From Tupaia tana (Eukaryota > Chordata > Mammalia > Scandentia > Tupaiidae), in assembly GCA_026018925.1 (NCBI GenBank), contig JAKSZU010000323.1:124001-188000 (forward strand): DNA of 64,000 nucleotides. Direction: 5' to 3'. The notes under the pieces were generated by a model that had not been told where the DNA came from, searched no databases, and saw only the letters and a program-made list of their open reading frames with translations. Made by a program: the position numbers and the translations under genes. Positions within the stretch are counted from its first letter, which is position 1. Each line of letters starts with the position of its first letter. Below, one piece after another: positions 47,956 to 61,660 of the stretch.

Positions 47956-50120
47956 TTTTCTACTCATAATTCAGCCTCCAGCAAGCAAAGCTAGTGTGGC
48001 TGGAGAGTTGAGCCATTCTCTGAGAAGATTCCTCATGGAAACTGGGAACTAGATATTTCAGGGCACGGGAGAAATGAAGATTTTCTACTCATAATTCAGC
48101 CTCCAGCAAGCAAAGCTAGTGTAGTAGGGGGCCCCACTGGCCTTCTATCTCTGTCTCTGTGCTTCTGAGGTCTCTGTCTCTCTCTGCTCCTGTCTCCTCA
48201 TTTTTCTTTTTGGTAATTTTTCCTTTTTACGATTTTTTTAAAAGTAGAGTTTCTCTCTGGCTCTCAGCTCCATCTTTTGTTTTGTTAATAATCCCTTCTG
48301 CTCCTTTCTCCCAGGAAGGAGTGTTGAGCCATTCTCTTGGAAGAATCCTTATGGAAACTGGGAACTAGATATTTCAGGGCACAGGAGAAATGAAGAGTTT
48401 CTACTCATAATTCAGTCTACAGCAAGCAAATCTAGTGTGGCTGGAGAGATGAACCATTCTCTTAGAAGATTCCTCATGGAAACTGGGAACTAGATATTTT
48501 AGGGCACGGCAGAAATGAGGATTTTCTACTCATAATTCGGCCTCGAGCAAGCAAAGCTAGTGTGGGAGGGAGCCCCTCTGGCCTTCTATCTCTGTCTCTG
48601 TGCCTCTGAGGTCTCTGTCTCTCTCTGCTCCAGTCTCCTCATTGTTTTTTGGTAATTTTTCCTTTTTACGATTTTCTTAAAGGTAGAGTTTCTCTCTGGC
48701 TCTCAGCTCCAACTTTTGTTTTGTTAATAATCCCTTCTGCTCCTTTCTCCCAGGCAGGAGAGTTGAGCCATTCTCTGAGAAGATTCCTCATGGAAACTGG
48801 GAACGAGATATTGCATGGCACAAGAGAAATGAAGATTTTCTACGCATAATTTAGCCTCCAGGAAGCAAAGCTTGTGTGGCAGGAGAGTTGAGCCATTCTC
48901 TGAGAAGTTTCCTCATGGAAACTGGGAACTAGATATTTCATGGCACAGGAGAAATTAAGATTTTCTACTCATAATTCAGCCTCCAGCAAGCAAAGCTAGT
49001 GTGGCAGGAGCGTTGAGCCATTCTCTGAGAAGATTCCTCATGGAAACTGGGATCTAGATATTTCAGGGCACAGGAGAAATGAAGATTTTCTACTCATAAT
49101 TCAGCCTCCAGCAAGCAAAGCTAGTGTGGTAGGGAGCCCCTCTGGCCTTCTATTTCTGTCTCTGTGTCTCTGAGGTCTCTGTCTCTCTCTTCTCCTGTCT
49201 CCTCATTTTTTTTTCGTAATTTTTCCTTTTTACGATTTTTTAAAGGTAGAGTTTCTCTCTGGCTCTCAGCTCCATCTTTTGTTTTGTTAATAATCCTTTC
49301 TGCTACCATCTCCCAGGCAGGAGAGTTGAGCCATTCTCTGAGAAGATTCCTCATGGAAACTGGGAACGAGATATTTCACGGCACAGGAAAAATGAAGATT
49401 TTCTACTTATAATTCAGCCTCCAGCAAGCAGAGCTAGTGTGCCAGGAGAGTAGAGCCATTCTCTGAGAAGTTTCCTCATGGAAACTGGGAACTAGATATT
49501 TCAGGACACGGGAGAAATGTAGATTTTCTACTCATAATTCAGCCTCCAGCAAGCAAAGCTAGTGTGGTAGGGAGCCCCTCTGGCCTTCTATCTCTGTCTC
49601 TGTGCCTCTGAGGTCTCTGTCTCTCTCTGCTCCAGTCTCCTCATTTTTTTTTGGTAAGTTTTCCTTTTTATGACTTTTTTAAAGGTAGGGTTTCTCTCTG
49701 GATCTCAGCTCCGTCTTTTGTTTTGTAAATAATCCCTTCTGCTCCTTTCTCCCAGGCAGGATAGTTAAGCCATTCTCTGAAAAGATTCCTCATGGAAACT
49801 GGGAAGTAGATATTTCAGGGCACAGGAGAAATGAAGATTTTCTACTCATAATTAAGCCTCCAGCAACAAAAGCTAGTGTGGTAGGGAGCCGCTCTGGCCT
49901 TCTATCTCTGTCTCTGCGCCTCTGAGGTCTCTGTCTCTCTCTGCTCCTGTCTCCTCATTTTTTTTTTTGGTAATTTTTCCTTTTTACGATTTTTTTAAAG
50001 GTAGAGTTTCTCTCTGACTCTCAGCTCAATCTTTTGTTTTGTTAATAATCCCTTCTGCTCCTTTCTCCCAGGCAGGAGAGTTGAGCCATTCTCTGAGAAG
50101 ATTCCTCATGGAAACTGGGA
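47956..50120 (+). repeat. Block B: third copy of the start of block F
   Basis: I starts 48124, 48565, 49129, 49567 and 49881, with k = 2, 3, 2, 1, 1, correspond to 29433-31192 (offset about 18,690) and to 54075-55832 (offset 5,951). Three copies of this 2.1-kb segment are thus present. Small differences include CTGGAGAGATGAACC near 48440 and GTAGAGCC near 49449. At the right it passes into block A copy 2 within one monomer. Confidence 0.93.
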
Positions 50121-53100
50121 ACTAGATATTTCAGGGCACAGGAGAAATGAAGATTTTCTACTCATAATTCAGCCTCCAGCAAGCAAAGCTAGTGTGGTAG
50201 GGAGCTCCTCTGGCCTTCTATCTGTGTCTCTGTGTCTCTGAGGTCTCTGTCTCACTCTACTCCTGTCTCCTCATTTTTTTTTCGTAATTTTTTCTTTTTA
50301 AGATTTTTTAAAGTTAGAGTTTCTCTCTGGCTCTCAGCTCCATCTTTTGTTTTGTTAATAATCCTTTCTGCTACTATCTCCCAGGCAGGAGAGTTGAGCC
50401 ATTCTCTGAGAAGATTCCTCATGGAAACTGGGAAGGAGATATTTCAGGGCACAGGAAAAATGAAGATTTTCTACTTATAATTCAGCCTCCAGCAAGCAAA
50501 GCTAGTGTGCCAGGAGAGTTGAGCCATTCTCTGAGAAGTTTCCTCATGGAAACTGGGAACTAGATATTTCAGGGCACAGGAAATGAAGATTTTCTACTCA
50601 TAATTCAGCCTCCAGCAAGCAAAGCTAGTGTGGCAGGTGAGTTGAGCCATTCTCTGAGAAGATTCCTCATGGAAACATGGAACTAGATATTTCAGGGCAG
50701 AGGAGAAATGAAGATTTTCTACTCATAATTCAGCCTCCAGCAAGCAAAGCTAGTGTGGTAGGGAGCCCCTCTGGCCTTCTATCTCTGTCTCTGTGCCTCT
50801 GAGGTCTCTGTCTCTCTCTTCTCCTGTCTCCTCATTTTTTTTTCGTAATTTTTCCTTTTTACGATTTTTTAAAGGTAGAGTTTCTCTCTGGCTCTCAGCT
50901 CCATCTTTTGTTTTGTTAAAAATCCTTTCTGCTACCATCTCCCAGGCAGGAAAGTTGAGCCATTCTCTGAGAAGATTCCTCATGGAAACTGGGAACGAGA
51001 TATTTCAGGGCACAGGAAAAATGAAGATTTTCTACTTATAATTCAGCCTCCAGCAAGCAAAGCTAGTGTGCCAGGAGACTTGAGCCATTCTCTGAGAAGT
51101 TTCCTCATGGAAACTGGGAACTAGATATTTCAGGGCACAGGAAATGAAGATTTTCTACTCATAATTCAGCCTCCAGCAAGGAAAGCTAGTGTGGCAGGTG
51201 AGTTGAGCCATTCTCTGAGAAGATTCCTCTTGGAAACTGGGAACTAGATATTTCAGGGCACAGGAGAAATGAAGATTTTCTACTCATAATTCAGACTCCA
51301 GCAAGCAAAGCTAGTGTGGTAGGGAACCCCTCTGGCCTTCTATCTCTTTCTGTCTGCCTCTGAGGTCTCTGTCTCTCTCTGCTCCTGTCTCCTCATTTTT
51401 TTTTTTGGTAATTTTTCCTTTTTACGATTTTTTTAAAGGTATAGTTTCTCTCTGGCTCTCAGCTCCATCTTTTGTTTTGTTAATAATCCCTTCTGCTCCT
51501 TTCTCCCAGTCAGGAGAGTTGAGCCATTCTCTGAGAAGATTCCTCATTGAAACTGGGAACTAGGTATTTCAGGGCACAGGAGAAATGAAGATTTTCTACT
51601 CATAATGCAGCCTCAAGCAAGGAAAGCTAGTGTGGCAGGAGAGTTGAGCCATTCTCTGAGAAGATTCCTCATGGAAACTGGGAACTAGATATTTCAGGGA
51701 ACGGGAGAAATGAAGATTTTCTACTCATAATTCAGCCTCCAGCAAGCAAAGCTAGTGTGGTAGGGAGTCCCTCTGGCCTTCTATCTCTCTCTCTGCCTCT
51801 GAGGTCTCTGTCTCTATCTGCTCCTGTCTCCACATTTTTTTTTTGGTAATTTCTCCGTTTTACGATTTTTTTAAAGGTAGAATTTCTCTCAGGCTCTCAG
51901 CTCCATCTTTTGTTTTGTTAATAATCCCTTCTGCTCCTTTCTCCCAGGCAGGAGAGTTGAGCCATTCTCTGAGAAGATTCCTCATGGAAACTGGGAACTA
52001 GATATTTCAGGGCACAGGAGAAATGAAGATTTTCTCCTCATAATTCATCCTCAAGCAATCAAAGCTAGTGTTGCAGGAGAGTTGAGCCATTCTCTGAGAA
52101 GATTCCTCATGGAAACTGGGAACTAGATATTTCAGGGCACGGGAGAAATGAAGATTTTCTACTCATAATTCAGCCTCCAGCAAGCAAAGCTAGTGTAGCA
52201 GGAGAGTTGAGCCATTCTCTGAGAAGATCCCTCATGGAAACTGGGAAATAGATATTTCAGTGCACGGGAGAAATGAAGATTTTCTACTCATAATTCAGCT
52301 TCCAGCAAGCAAAGCTAGTGTGGAAGGGAGCCCCACTGGCCTTCTATCTCTGTCTCTGTGCCTCTGATGTCATTGTCTCTCTCTGTTCCTGTCTCCTCAT
52401 TTTTTTTGGTAATTTTTTATTTTAAGATTTTTTTAAAGGTAGAGTTTCTCTCTGGCTCTCAGCTCCATCTTTTGTTTTGTTAACAATCCTTTCTGCTACT
52501 ATCTCCCAGGCAGGAGAGTTGAGTCATTCTCTGAGAAGATTCCTCATGGAAACTGGGAACGAGATATTTCAGGGCACAGGAAAAATGAAGATTTTCTACT
52601 TATAATTCAGCCTCCAGCAAGCAAAGCTTGTGTGCCAGGAGAGTTGAGCCATTCTCTGAGAAGTTTCCTCATGGAAACTGCGAACTAGATATTTCAGGGC
52701 ACAGGAAATGAAGATTTTCTACTCATAATTCAGCCTCCAGCAAGGAAAGCTAGTGTGGCAGGTGAGTTGAGCCATTCTCTGAGAAGATTCCTCATGGAAA
52801 CTGGGAACTCGATATTTCAGGGCACAGGAGAAATGAAGATTTTCTACTCATAATTCAGCCTCCAGCAAGCAAAGCTAATGTGGTAGGGAGCCCCTCTGGC
52901 CTTCTATCTCTGTCTCTGTGCCTCTGAGTTCTCTGTCTCTCTCTGCTCCTGTCTCCTCATATTTTTTTGGTAATTTTTTATTTTAAGATTTTTTTAAAGG
53001 TAGAGTTTCTCTCTGGCTCTCAGCTCCATCTTTTGTTTTGTTAATAATCCCTTCTGCTCCTTTCTCCCAGGCAGGAGAGTTGAGCCATTCTCTGAGAAGA

Positions 53101-53145
53101 TTCCTCATGGAAACTGGGAACTAGATATTTCAGGGCACAGGAGAA
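50121..53145 (+). repeat. Block A, second copy
   Basis: I starts are 50197, 50758, 51319, 51760, 52323 and 52883, with 3, 3, 2, 3, 3 and 1 M units. I see few differences from 44926-47955; examples are AGCAAGCAAAG for AGCAAGGAAAG near 50615, TCCTCTTGG near 51226 and GTTAACAATCC near 52482. The right breakpoint is inside the M at about 53145, where the sequence switches to CTGATAATACAGCCTC, a variant of block F (33668 and 58308). Confidence 0.93.
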
Positions 53146-53959
53146 ATGAAGATTTTCTACTGATAATACAGCCTCAAGCAAGCAAAGCTAGTGTGGTAAG
53201 GAACCCCTCTGGCCTTCTATCTCTTTCTCCCTGCCTCTGAGGTCTCTGTCTCTCTCTGCTCCTGTCTCCTCATTTTTCTTGGTAATTTTTTCCTTTTTAC
53301 GATTTTTTTAAAGGTAGAGTTTCTCTCTGGCTCTCAGCTCCATCTTTTCTTTTGTTAATAATCCCTTCAGCTCCTTTTTCCCAGGCAGGAGAGTTGAGCC
53401 ATTCTATGAGAAGATTCCTCATGGAAACTGGGAACTAGATATTTCATGGCACAGGAGAAATGAAGATTTTCTACTCATAATTCAGCATCCAGCAAGCAAA
53501 GGTAGTGTGGCAGGAGAGTTGAGCCATTCTCTGAGAAGATTCCTCATGGAAACTGGGAACTAGATATTTCAGGGCACAGGAGAAATGAAGATTTTCTACT
53601 CATAATTCAGCCTCGAGCAAGCAAAGCTAGTGTGGTAGGGAACACCTCTGGCCTTCTATCTCTTTCTCTCTGCCTCTGAGGGCTCTGTCTCTCTCTGCTC
53701 CTGTCTCCTCATTTTTTTTTTGGTAATTCTTCCTTTTTACGATTTTTTTAAAGGTAGAGTTTCTCTCTGGCCCTCAGCTCCATCTTTTGTTTTGTTAATA
53801 ATCCCTTCTGCTCCTTACTCCCAGGCAGGAGAGTTGAGCCATTCTCTGAGAAGATTCCTCACTGAAACTGGGAACTAGGTATTTCAGGGCACAGGAGAAA
53901 TGAAGATTTTCTACTCATAATTCAGCCTCAAGCAAGGAAAGCTAGTGTGGCAGGAGAGT
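53146..53959 (+). repeat. Bridge of block F-like modules
   Basis: I starts are 53196 and 53635, each with two M units. The I at 53196 (TTTCTCCCTGCC, CTTGGTAATTTTTTCC, TCTTTTCTTTTG) resembles the one at 58343, but its monomers (CCATTCTATGAGAAG, GCATCCAGC) are those after 58782, so one module of about 440 bp is missing. The module at 53635 matches the extra module at 59223. Confidence 0.87.
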
Positions 53960-56900
53960 TGAGCCATTCTCTGAGAAGATTCCTCATGGAAACTGGGAAC
54001 TAGATATTTCAGGGCACGGGAGAAATGAAGATTTTCTACTCATAATTCAGCCTCCAGCAAGCAAAGCTAGTGTAGTAGGGGGCCCCACTGGCCTTCTATC
54101 TCTGTCTCTGTGCTTCTGAGGTCTCTGTCTCTCTCTGCTCCTGTCTCCTCATTTTTCTTTTTGGTTATTTTTCCTTTTTACGATTTTTTTAAAAGTAGAG
54201 TTTCTCTCTGGCTCTCAGCTCCATCTTTTGTTTTGTTAATAATCCCTTCTGCTCCTTTCTCCCAGGAAGGAGTGTTGAGCCATTCTCTTGGAAGAATCCT
54301 TATGGAAACTGGGAACTAGATATTTCAGGGCACAGGAGAAATGAAGAGTTTCTACTCATAATTCAGTCTACAGCAAGCAAATCTAGTGTGGCAGGAGAGT
54401 TGAACCATTCTCTTAGAAGATTCCTCATGGAAACTGGGAACTAGATATTTTAGGGCACGGCAGAAATGAGGATTTTCTACTCATAATTCGGCCTCGAGCA
54501 AGCAAAGCTAGTGTGGGAGGGAGCCCCTCTGGCCTTCTATCTCTGTCTCTGTGCCTCTGAGGTCTCTGTCTCTCTCTGCTCCAGTCTCCTCATTGTTTTT
54601 TGGTAATTTTTCCTTTTTACGATTTTCTTAAAGGTAGAGTTTCTCTCTGGCTCTCAGCTCCAACTTTTGTTTTGTTAATAATCCCTTCTGCTCCTTTCTC
54701 CCAGGCAGGAGAGTTGAGCCATTCTCTGAGAAGATTCCTCATGGAAACTGGGAACGAGATATTTCATGGCACAAGAGAAATGAAGATTTTCTACGCATAA
54801 TTTAGCCTCCAGGAAGCAAAGCTTGTGTGGCAGGAGAGTTGAGCCATTCTCTGAGAAGTTTCCTCATGGAAACTGGGAACTAGATATTTCATGGCACAGG
54901 AGAAATTAAGATTTTCTACTCATAATTCAGCCTCCAGCAAGCAAAGCTAGTGTGGCAGGAGCGTTGAGCCATTCTCTGAGAAGATTCCTCATGGAAACTG
55001 GGATCTAGATATTTCAGGGCACAGGAGAAATGAAGATTTTCTACTCATAATTCAGCCTCCAGCAAGCAAAGCTAGTGTGGTAGGGAGCCCCTCTGGCCTT
55101 CTATTTCTGTCTCTGTGTCTCTGAGGTCTCTGTCTCTCTCTTCTCCTGTCTCCTCATTTTTTTTTCGTAATTTTTCCTTTTTACGATTTTTTAAATGTAG
55201 AGTTTCTCTCTGGCTCTCAGCTCCATCTTTTGTTTTGTTAATAATCCTTTCTGCTACCATCTCCCAGGCAGGAGAGTTGAGCCATTCTCTGAGAAGATTC
55301 CTCATGGAAACTGGGAACGAGATATTTCACGGCACAGGAAAAATGAAGATTTTCTACTTATAATTCAGCCTCCAGCAAGCAGAGCTAGTGTGCCAGGAGA
55401 GTTGAGCCATTCTCTGAGAAGTTTCCTCATGGAAACTGGGAACTAGATATTTCAGGACACGGGAGAAATGTAGATTTTCTACTCATAATTCAGCCTCCAG
55501 CAAGCAAAGCTAGTGTGGTAGGGAGCCCCTCTGGCCTTCTATCTCTGTCTCTGTGCCTCTGAGGTCTCTGTCTCTCTCTGCTCCAGTCTCCTCATTTTTT
55601 TTTGGTAAGTTTTCCTTTTTATGACTTTTTTAAAGGTAGGGTTTCTCTCTGGATCTCAGCTCCGTCTTTTGTTTTGTAAATAATCCCTTCTGCTCCTTTC
55701 TCCCAGGCAGGAGAGTTAAGCCATTCTCTGAAAAGATTCCTCATGGAAACTGGGAAGTAGATATTTCAGGGCACAGGAGAAATGAAGATTTTCTACTCAT
55801 AATTCAGCCTCCAGCAACAAAAGCTAGTGTGGTAGGGAGCCGCTCTGGCCTTCTATCTCTGTCTCTGTGCCTCTGAGGTCTCTGTCTCTCTCTGCTCCTG
55901 TCTCCTCATTTTTTTTTTTGGTAATTTTTCCTTTTTACGATTTTTTTAAAGGTAGAGTTTCTCTCTGACTCTCAGCTCAATCTTTTGTTTTGTTAATAAT
56001 CCCTTCTGCTCCTTTTTCCCAGGCAGGAGAGTTGAGCCATTCTCTGAGAAGATTCCTCATGGAAACTGGGAACTAGATATTTCAGGGCACAGGAGAAATG
56101 AAGATTTTCTACTCATAATTCAGCCTCCAGCAAGCAAAGCTAGGGTGTTAGGAAGCCCCTCTGGCCTTCTATCTCTGTCTCTGTGCCTCTGAGGTCTCTG
56201 TCTCTCTCTGCTCCTGTCTCCTTATTTTTTTTTGGTAATTTTCCCTTTTTACGATTTTTTTAAATGTAGAGTTTCTCTCTGGCTCTCAGCTTCATCTTTT
56301 GTTTTGTTAATAGTCCCTTCTGCTCCTTTCTCCCAAGCAGGAGAGTTGACCATTCTCTGAGAAGATTCCTCATGGAAACTGGGAACTAGTTATTTCAGGG
56401 CACAGGAAATGAAGATTTTCTACTCAAAATTCAGCCTCCAGCAAGGAAAGCTAGTGTGGCAGGTGAGTTGAGCCATTCTCTGAGAAGATTCCTCATGGAA
56501 ACTGGGAACTAGATATTTCAGGGCACAGGAGAAATGAAGATTTTCTACTCATAATTCAGCCTCCAGCAAGCAAAGCTAGTGTGGTAGGGAGCCTCTCTGG
56601 CCTTCTATCGCTGTCTCTGTGCCTCTGAGGTCTCTGTCTCTCTCTGCTCCTGTCTCCTCATTTTTTTTTTGGTAATTTTTCCTTTTTACGATTTTTGTAA
56701 AGGTAGAGTTTCTCTCTGGCTCTCAGATCCATCTTTTGTTTTGTTAATAATCCCTTCTGCTCCTTTCTCCCAGGCAGGAGAGTTGAGCCATTCTCTGAGA
56801 AGATTCCTCATGGACACTGGGAACTAGATATTTCAGGGCACAGGAGAAATGAAGATTTTCTACTCATAATTCAGCCTCGAGCAAGCAAAGCTAGTGTGGT

Positions 56901-59222
56901 AGGGAACCCCTCTGGCCTTCTATCTCTGTCTCTCTGCCTCTGAGGTCTCTATCTCTATCTGCTCCTGTCTCCTCATTTTTTTTTTTGGTAATTTTTCCTT
57001 TTTACGATTTTTTTAAATGTAGAGTTTCTCTCTGGCTCTCAGCTCCATCTTTTGTTTTGTTAATAATCCCTTCTGCTCCTTTATCCCAGGCAGGAGAGTT
57101 GAGCCATTCTCTGAAAAGATTCCTCATGGAAACTGGGAACTAGATATTTCAGGGCACAGGAGAAATGAAGATTTTCTCCTCATAATTCATCCTCAAGCAA
57201 TCAAAGCTAGTGTAGCAGGAGAGTTGAGCCATTCTCTGAGAAGATTCCTCATGGAAACTGGGAACTAGATATTTCAGGGCACGGGAGAAATGAAGATTTT
57301 CTACTCATAATTCAGCCTCCAACAAGCAAAGCTAGTGTAGCAGGAGAGTTGAGCCATTCTCTGAGAAGATCCCTCATGGAAACAGGGAACTAGATATTTC
57401 AGGGCACAGGAGAAATGAAGATTTTCTACTCATAATTCAGCCTCCAGCAAGCAAAGCTAGTGTGTTAGGGAGCCCCTCTGGCCTTCTATCTCTGTCTCTG
57501 TGCCTCTGAGTTCTCTGTCTCTCTCTGCTCCTGTCTCCTCATTTTTTTTGGTAATTTTTCCTTTTTATGATTTTTTTAAAGGTAGAGTTTCTCTCTGGCT
57601 CTCAGTTCCATCTTTTGTTTTGTTAATAATCCCTTCAGCTCCTTTTTCCCAGGCAGGAGAATTGAGCCATTCTCTGAGAAGTTTCCTCATGGAAACTGCG
57701 AACTAGATATTTCATGGCACAGGAGAAATGAAGATTTTCTACTCATAATTCAGCCTCCAGCAAGCAAAGCTAGTGTGGCAGGAGAGTTGAGCCATTCTCT
57801 GAGAAGATTCCTCATGGAAACTGGGAACAAGATATTTCAGGGCACAGGAGAAATGAAGATTTTCTACTCATAATTCAGCCTCCAGCAAGCAAAGCTAGTA
57901 TGATAGGGAGCATCTCTGGCCTTCTATCTCTGTCTCTGTGCCTCTGAGGTCTCTGTCTCTCTCTGCTCCTGTCTCCTCATTTTTTTTTTGGTAATTTTTC
58001 CTTTTTACGATTTTTGTAAAGGTAGAGTTTCTCTCTGGCTCTCAGCTCCATCTTTTGTTTTGTTAATAATCCCTTCTGCTCCTTTCTCCCAGGCAGGAGA
58101 GTTGAGCCATTCTCTGAGAAGATTCCTCATGGAAACTGGGAACTAGATATTTCTGGACACAGGAGAAATGAAGATTTTCTACTCATAATTCAGCATCCAG
58201 CAAGCAAAGGTAGTGTGGCAGGAGAGTTGAGCCATTCTCTGAGAAGATTCCTCATGGACACTGGTAACTAGATATTTCAGGGCACAGGAGAAATGAAGAT
58301 TTTCTACTGATAATACAGCCTCAAGCAAGCAAAGCTAGTGTGGTAAGGAACCCCTCTGGCCTTCTATCTCTTTCTCCCTGCCTCTGAGGTCTCTGTCTCT
58401 CTCTGCTCCTGTCTCCTCATTTTTCTTGGTAATTTTTTCCTTTTTACGATTTTTTTAAAGGTAGAGTTTCTCTCTGGCTCTCAGCTCCATCTTTTCTTTT
58501 GTTAATAATCCCTTCAGCTCCTTTTTCCCAGGCAGGAGAATTGAGCCATTCTCTGAGAAGATTCCTCATGGAAACTGGGAACTAGATATTTCAGGGCACA
58601 GGAGAAATGAAGATTTTCTACTCATAATTCAGCCTCCAGCAAGCAAAGCTAGTGTGGCAGGAGAGATGAGCCATTCTCTGAGAAGATTCCTCAAGGAAAC
58701 TGGGAACTAGATATTTCAGGGAACCGGAGAAATGAAGATTTTCTACTCATAATTCAGCCTCCAGCAAGCAAAGCTAGTGTGGTAGGGAGCCTCTCTGGCC
58801 TTCTATCTCTGTCTCTGTGCCTCTGAGGTCTCTGTCTCTCTCTGCTCCTGTCTCCTCATTTTTTTTTTTGGTAATTTTTCCTTTTTACGATTTTTGTAAA
58901 GGTAGAGTTTCTCTCTGGCTCTCAGCTCCATCTTTTGTTTTGTTAATAATCCCTTCTGCTCCTTTCTCCCAGGCAGGAGAGTTGAGCCATTCTATGAGAA
59001 GATTCCTCATGGAAACTGGGAACTAGATATTTCATGGCACAGGAGAAATGAAGATTTTCTACTCATAATTCAGCATCCAGCAAGCAAAGGTAGTGTGGCA
59101 GGAGAGTTGAGCCATTCTCTGAGAAGATTCCTCATGGAAACTGGGAACTAGATATTTCAGGGCACAGGAGAAATGAAGATTTTCTACTCATAATTCAGCC
59201 TCGAGCAAGCAAAGCTAGTGTG

Positions 59223-59663
59223 GTAGGGAACACCTCTGGCCTTCTATCTCTTTCTCTCTGCCTCTGAGGTCTCTGTCTCTCTCTGCTCCTGTCTCCTCAT
59301 TTTTTTTTTTGGTAATTCTTCCTTTTTACGATTTTTTTAAAGGTAGAGTTTCTCTCTGGCCCTCAGCTCCATCTTTTGTTTTGTTAATAATCCCTTCTGC
59401 TCCTTACTCCCAGGCAGGAGAGTTGAGCCATTCTCTGAGAAGATTCCTCACTGAAACTGGGAACTAGGTATTTCAGGGCACAGGAGAAATGAAGATTTTC
59501 TACTCATAATTCAGCCTCAAGCAAGGAAAGCTAGTGTGGCAGGAGAGTTGAGCCATTCTCTGAGAAGATTCCTCATGGACACTGGGAACTAGATATTTCA
59601 GGGCACAGGAGAAATGAAGATTTTCTACTCATAATTCAGCCTCGAGCAAGCAAAGCTAGTGTG
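59223..59663 (+). repeat. Extra 441-bp module in block F copy 2
   Basis: This module has I with GTAGGGAACACC, GGTAATTCTTCC, GGCCCTCAG and CTTACTCCCAG, and two M units, the first with TCACTGAAACTGG and CTAGGTATTTC. It is absent between 34141 and 34581 in copy 1 and nearly identical to 53635-54074. It is therefore either a gain in copy 2 or a loss in copy 1, in one whole-module step. Confidence 0.9.
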
Positions 59664-61219
59664 GTAGGGAACCCCTCTGGCCTTCTATCTCTGTCTCTCT
59701 GCCTCTGAGGTCTCTATCTCTATCTGCTCCTGTCTCCTCATTTTTTTTTTTTTGGTAATTTTTCCTTTTTACGATTTTTTAAAATGTAGAGTTTCTCTCT
59801 GGCTCTCAGCTCCATCTTTTGTTTTGTTAATAATCCCTTCTGCTCCTCTCTCCCAGGCAGGAGAGTTGAGCCATTCTCTGAGAAGATTCCTCATGGAAAC
59901 TGGGAACTAGATATTTCAGGGCACAGGAGAAATGAAGATTTTCTCCTCATAATTCATCCTCAAGCAATCAAAGCTAGTGTAGCAGGAGAGTTGAGCCATT
60001 CTCTGAGAAGATTCCTCATGGAAACTGGGAACTAGATATTTCAGGGCACGGGAGAAATGAAGATTTTCTACTCATAATTCAGCCTCCAACAAGCAAAGCT
60101 AGTGTAGCAGGAGAGTTGAACCATTCTCTGAGAAGATCCCTCATGGAAACTGGGAACTAGATATTTCAGGGCACGGGAGAAATGAAGATTTTCTACTCAT
60201 AATTCAGCTTCCAGCAAGCAAAGCTAGTGTGGAAGGGAGCCCCACTGGCCTTCTACCTCTGTCTCTGTGCCTCTGAGTTCTCTGTCTCTCTCTGCTACTG
60301 TCTCCTCATTTTTTTTGGTAATTTTTTATTTTAAGATTTTTTTAAAGGTAGAGTTTCTCTCTGGCTCTCAGCTCCATCTTTTGTTTTGTTAATAATCCCT
60401 TCTGCTCCTTTCTCCCAGGCAGGAGAGTTGAGCCATTCTCTGAGAAGATTCCTCATGGAAACTGGGAACTAGATATTTCAGGGCACAGGAGAAATGAAGA
60501 TTTTCTACTCATAATTCAGCCTCCAGCAAGCAAAGCTAGTGTGGCTGGAGAGTTGAGCCATTCTCTGAGAAGATTCCTCATGGAAACTGGGAACTAGATA
60601 TTTCAGGGCACGGGAGAAATGAAGATTTTCTACTCATAATTCAGCCTGAAGCAAGAAAAGCTAGTGTGGTAGGGAGCCCCTCTGGCCTTCTATCTCTATC
60701 TCTGTGCCTCTGATGTATCTGTCTCTCTCTACTCCTGTTTCCTCATTTTCTTTTTGGTAATTTTTCCTTTTTACGATTTTTTTAAAGGTAGAGTTTCTCT
60801 CTGGCTCTCAGCTCCATCTTTTGTTTTGTTAATAATCCCTTCAGCTTCTTTCTCCCAGGCTGGAGAGTTGAGCCATTCTCTGAGAAGATTCCTCATGGAA
60901 ACTGGGAACTAGATATTTCAGGGCACGGGAGAAATGAAGATTTTCTACTTATAATTCAGCCTCCAGCAAGCAAATCTAGTGTGGTAGGGATCCACTCTGG
61001 CCTTCTATCTCTGTCTCTGTGCCTCTGAGGTCTCTGTCTCTCTCTGCTCCTGTCTCTTCATTTTTTTTTAATTTTTCCTTTTTACGATTTTTTTAAAGGT
61101 AGTGTTTCTCTCTGGCTCTCAGCTCTATCTATTATTTTGTTAATAATCCCTTCTGCTCCTTTCTCATAGGCAGGAGAGTTGAGCAATTCTCTGAGAAGAT
61201 TCCTCATGGAAACTGGGAA

Positions 61220-61660
61220 CGAGATATTTCATGGCACAAGAGAAATTAAGATTTTCTACTCATTATTCAGCCTCCAGCAAGCAAAGCTAGTGTGGCAGGA
61301 GCGTTGAGCCATTCTCTGAGAAGATTCCTCATGGAAACTGGGATCTAGATATTTCAGGGCATAGGAGAAATGAAGATTTTCTACTCATAATTCAGCCTCC
61401 AGCAAGCAAAGCTAGTGTGGTAGGGAGCCCCTCTGGCCTTCTATTTCTGTCTCTGTGTCTCTGAGGTCTCTGTCTCTCTCTTCTCCTGTCTCCTCATTTT
61501 TTTTTTCGTAATTTTTCCTTTTTACGATTTTTTAAAGGTAGAGTTTCTCTCTGGCTCTCAGCTCCATCTTTTGTTTTGTTAATAATCCTTTCTGCTACTA
61601 TCTCCCAGGCAGGAGAGTTGAGCCATTCTCTGAGAAGATTCCTCATGGAAACTGGGAACG
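61220..61660 (+). repeat. Second extra module (~438 bp) in block F copy 2
   Basis: Copy 1 has one M with GAACGAGATATTTCAGGGC after the I at 35900. Here the matching M switches at ATTTCATGGCACAAGAGAAATTAAG, continues through the GCGTTGAG/GGGATCTAGAT monomer and the I at 61420, and returns at GAACGAGATATTTCAGGGC near 61645. The inserted series resembles 54760-55330, the tail of the CATTG-type module and the next I. Both joins lie inside M, not I. Confidence 0.85.
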
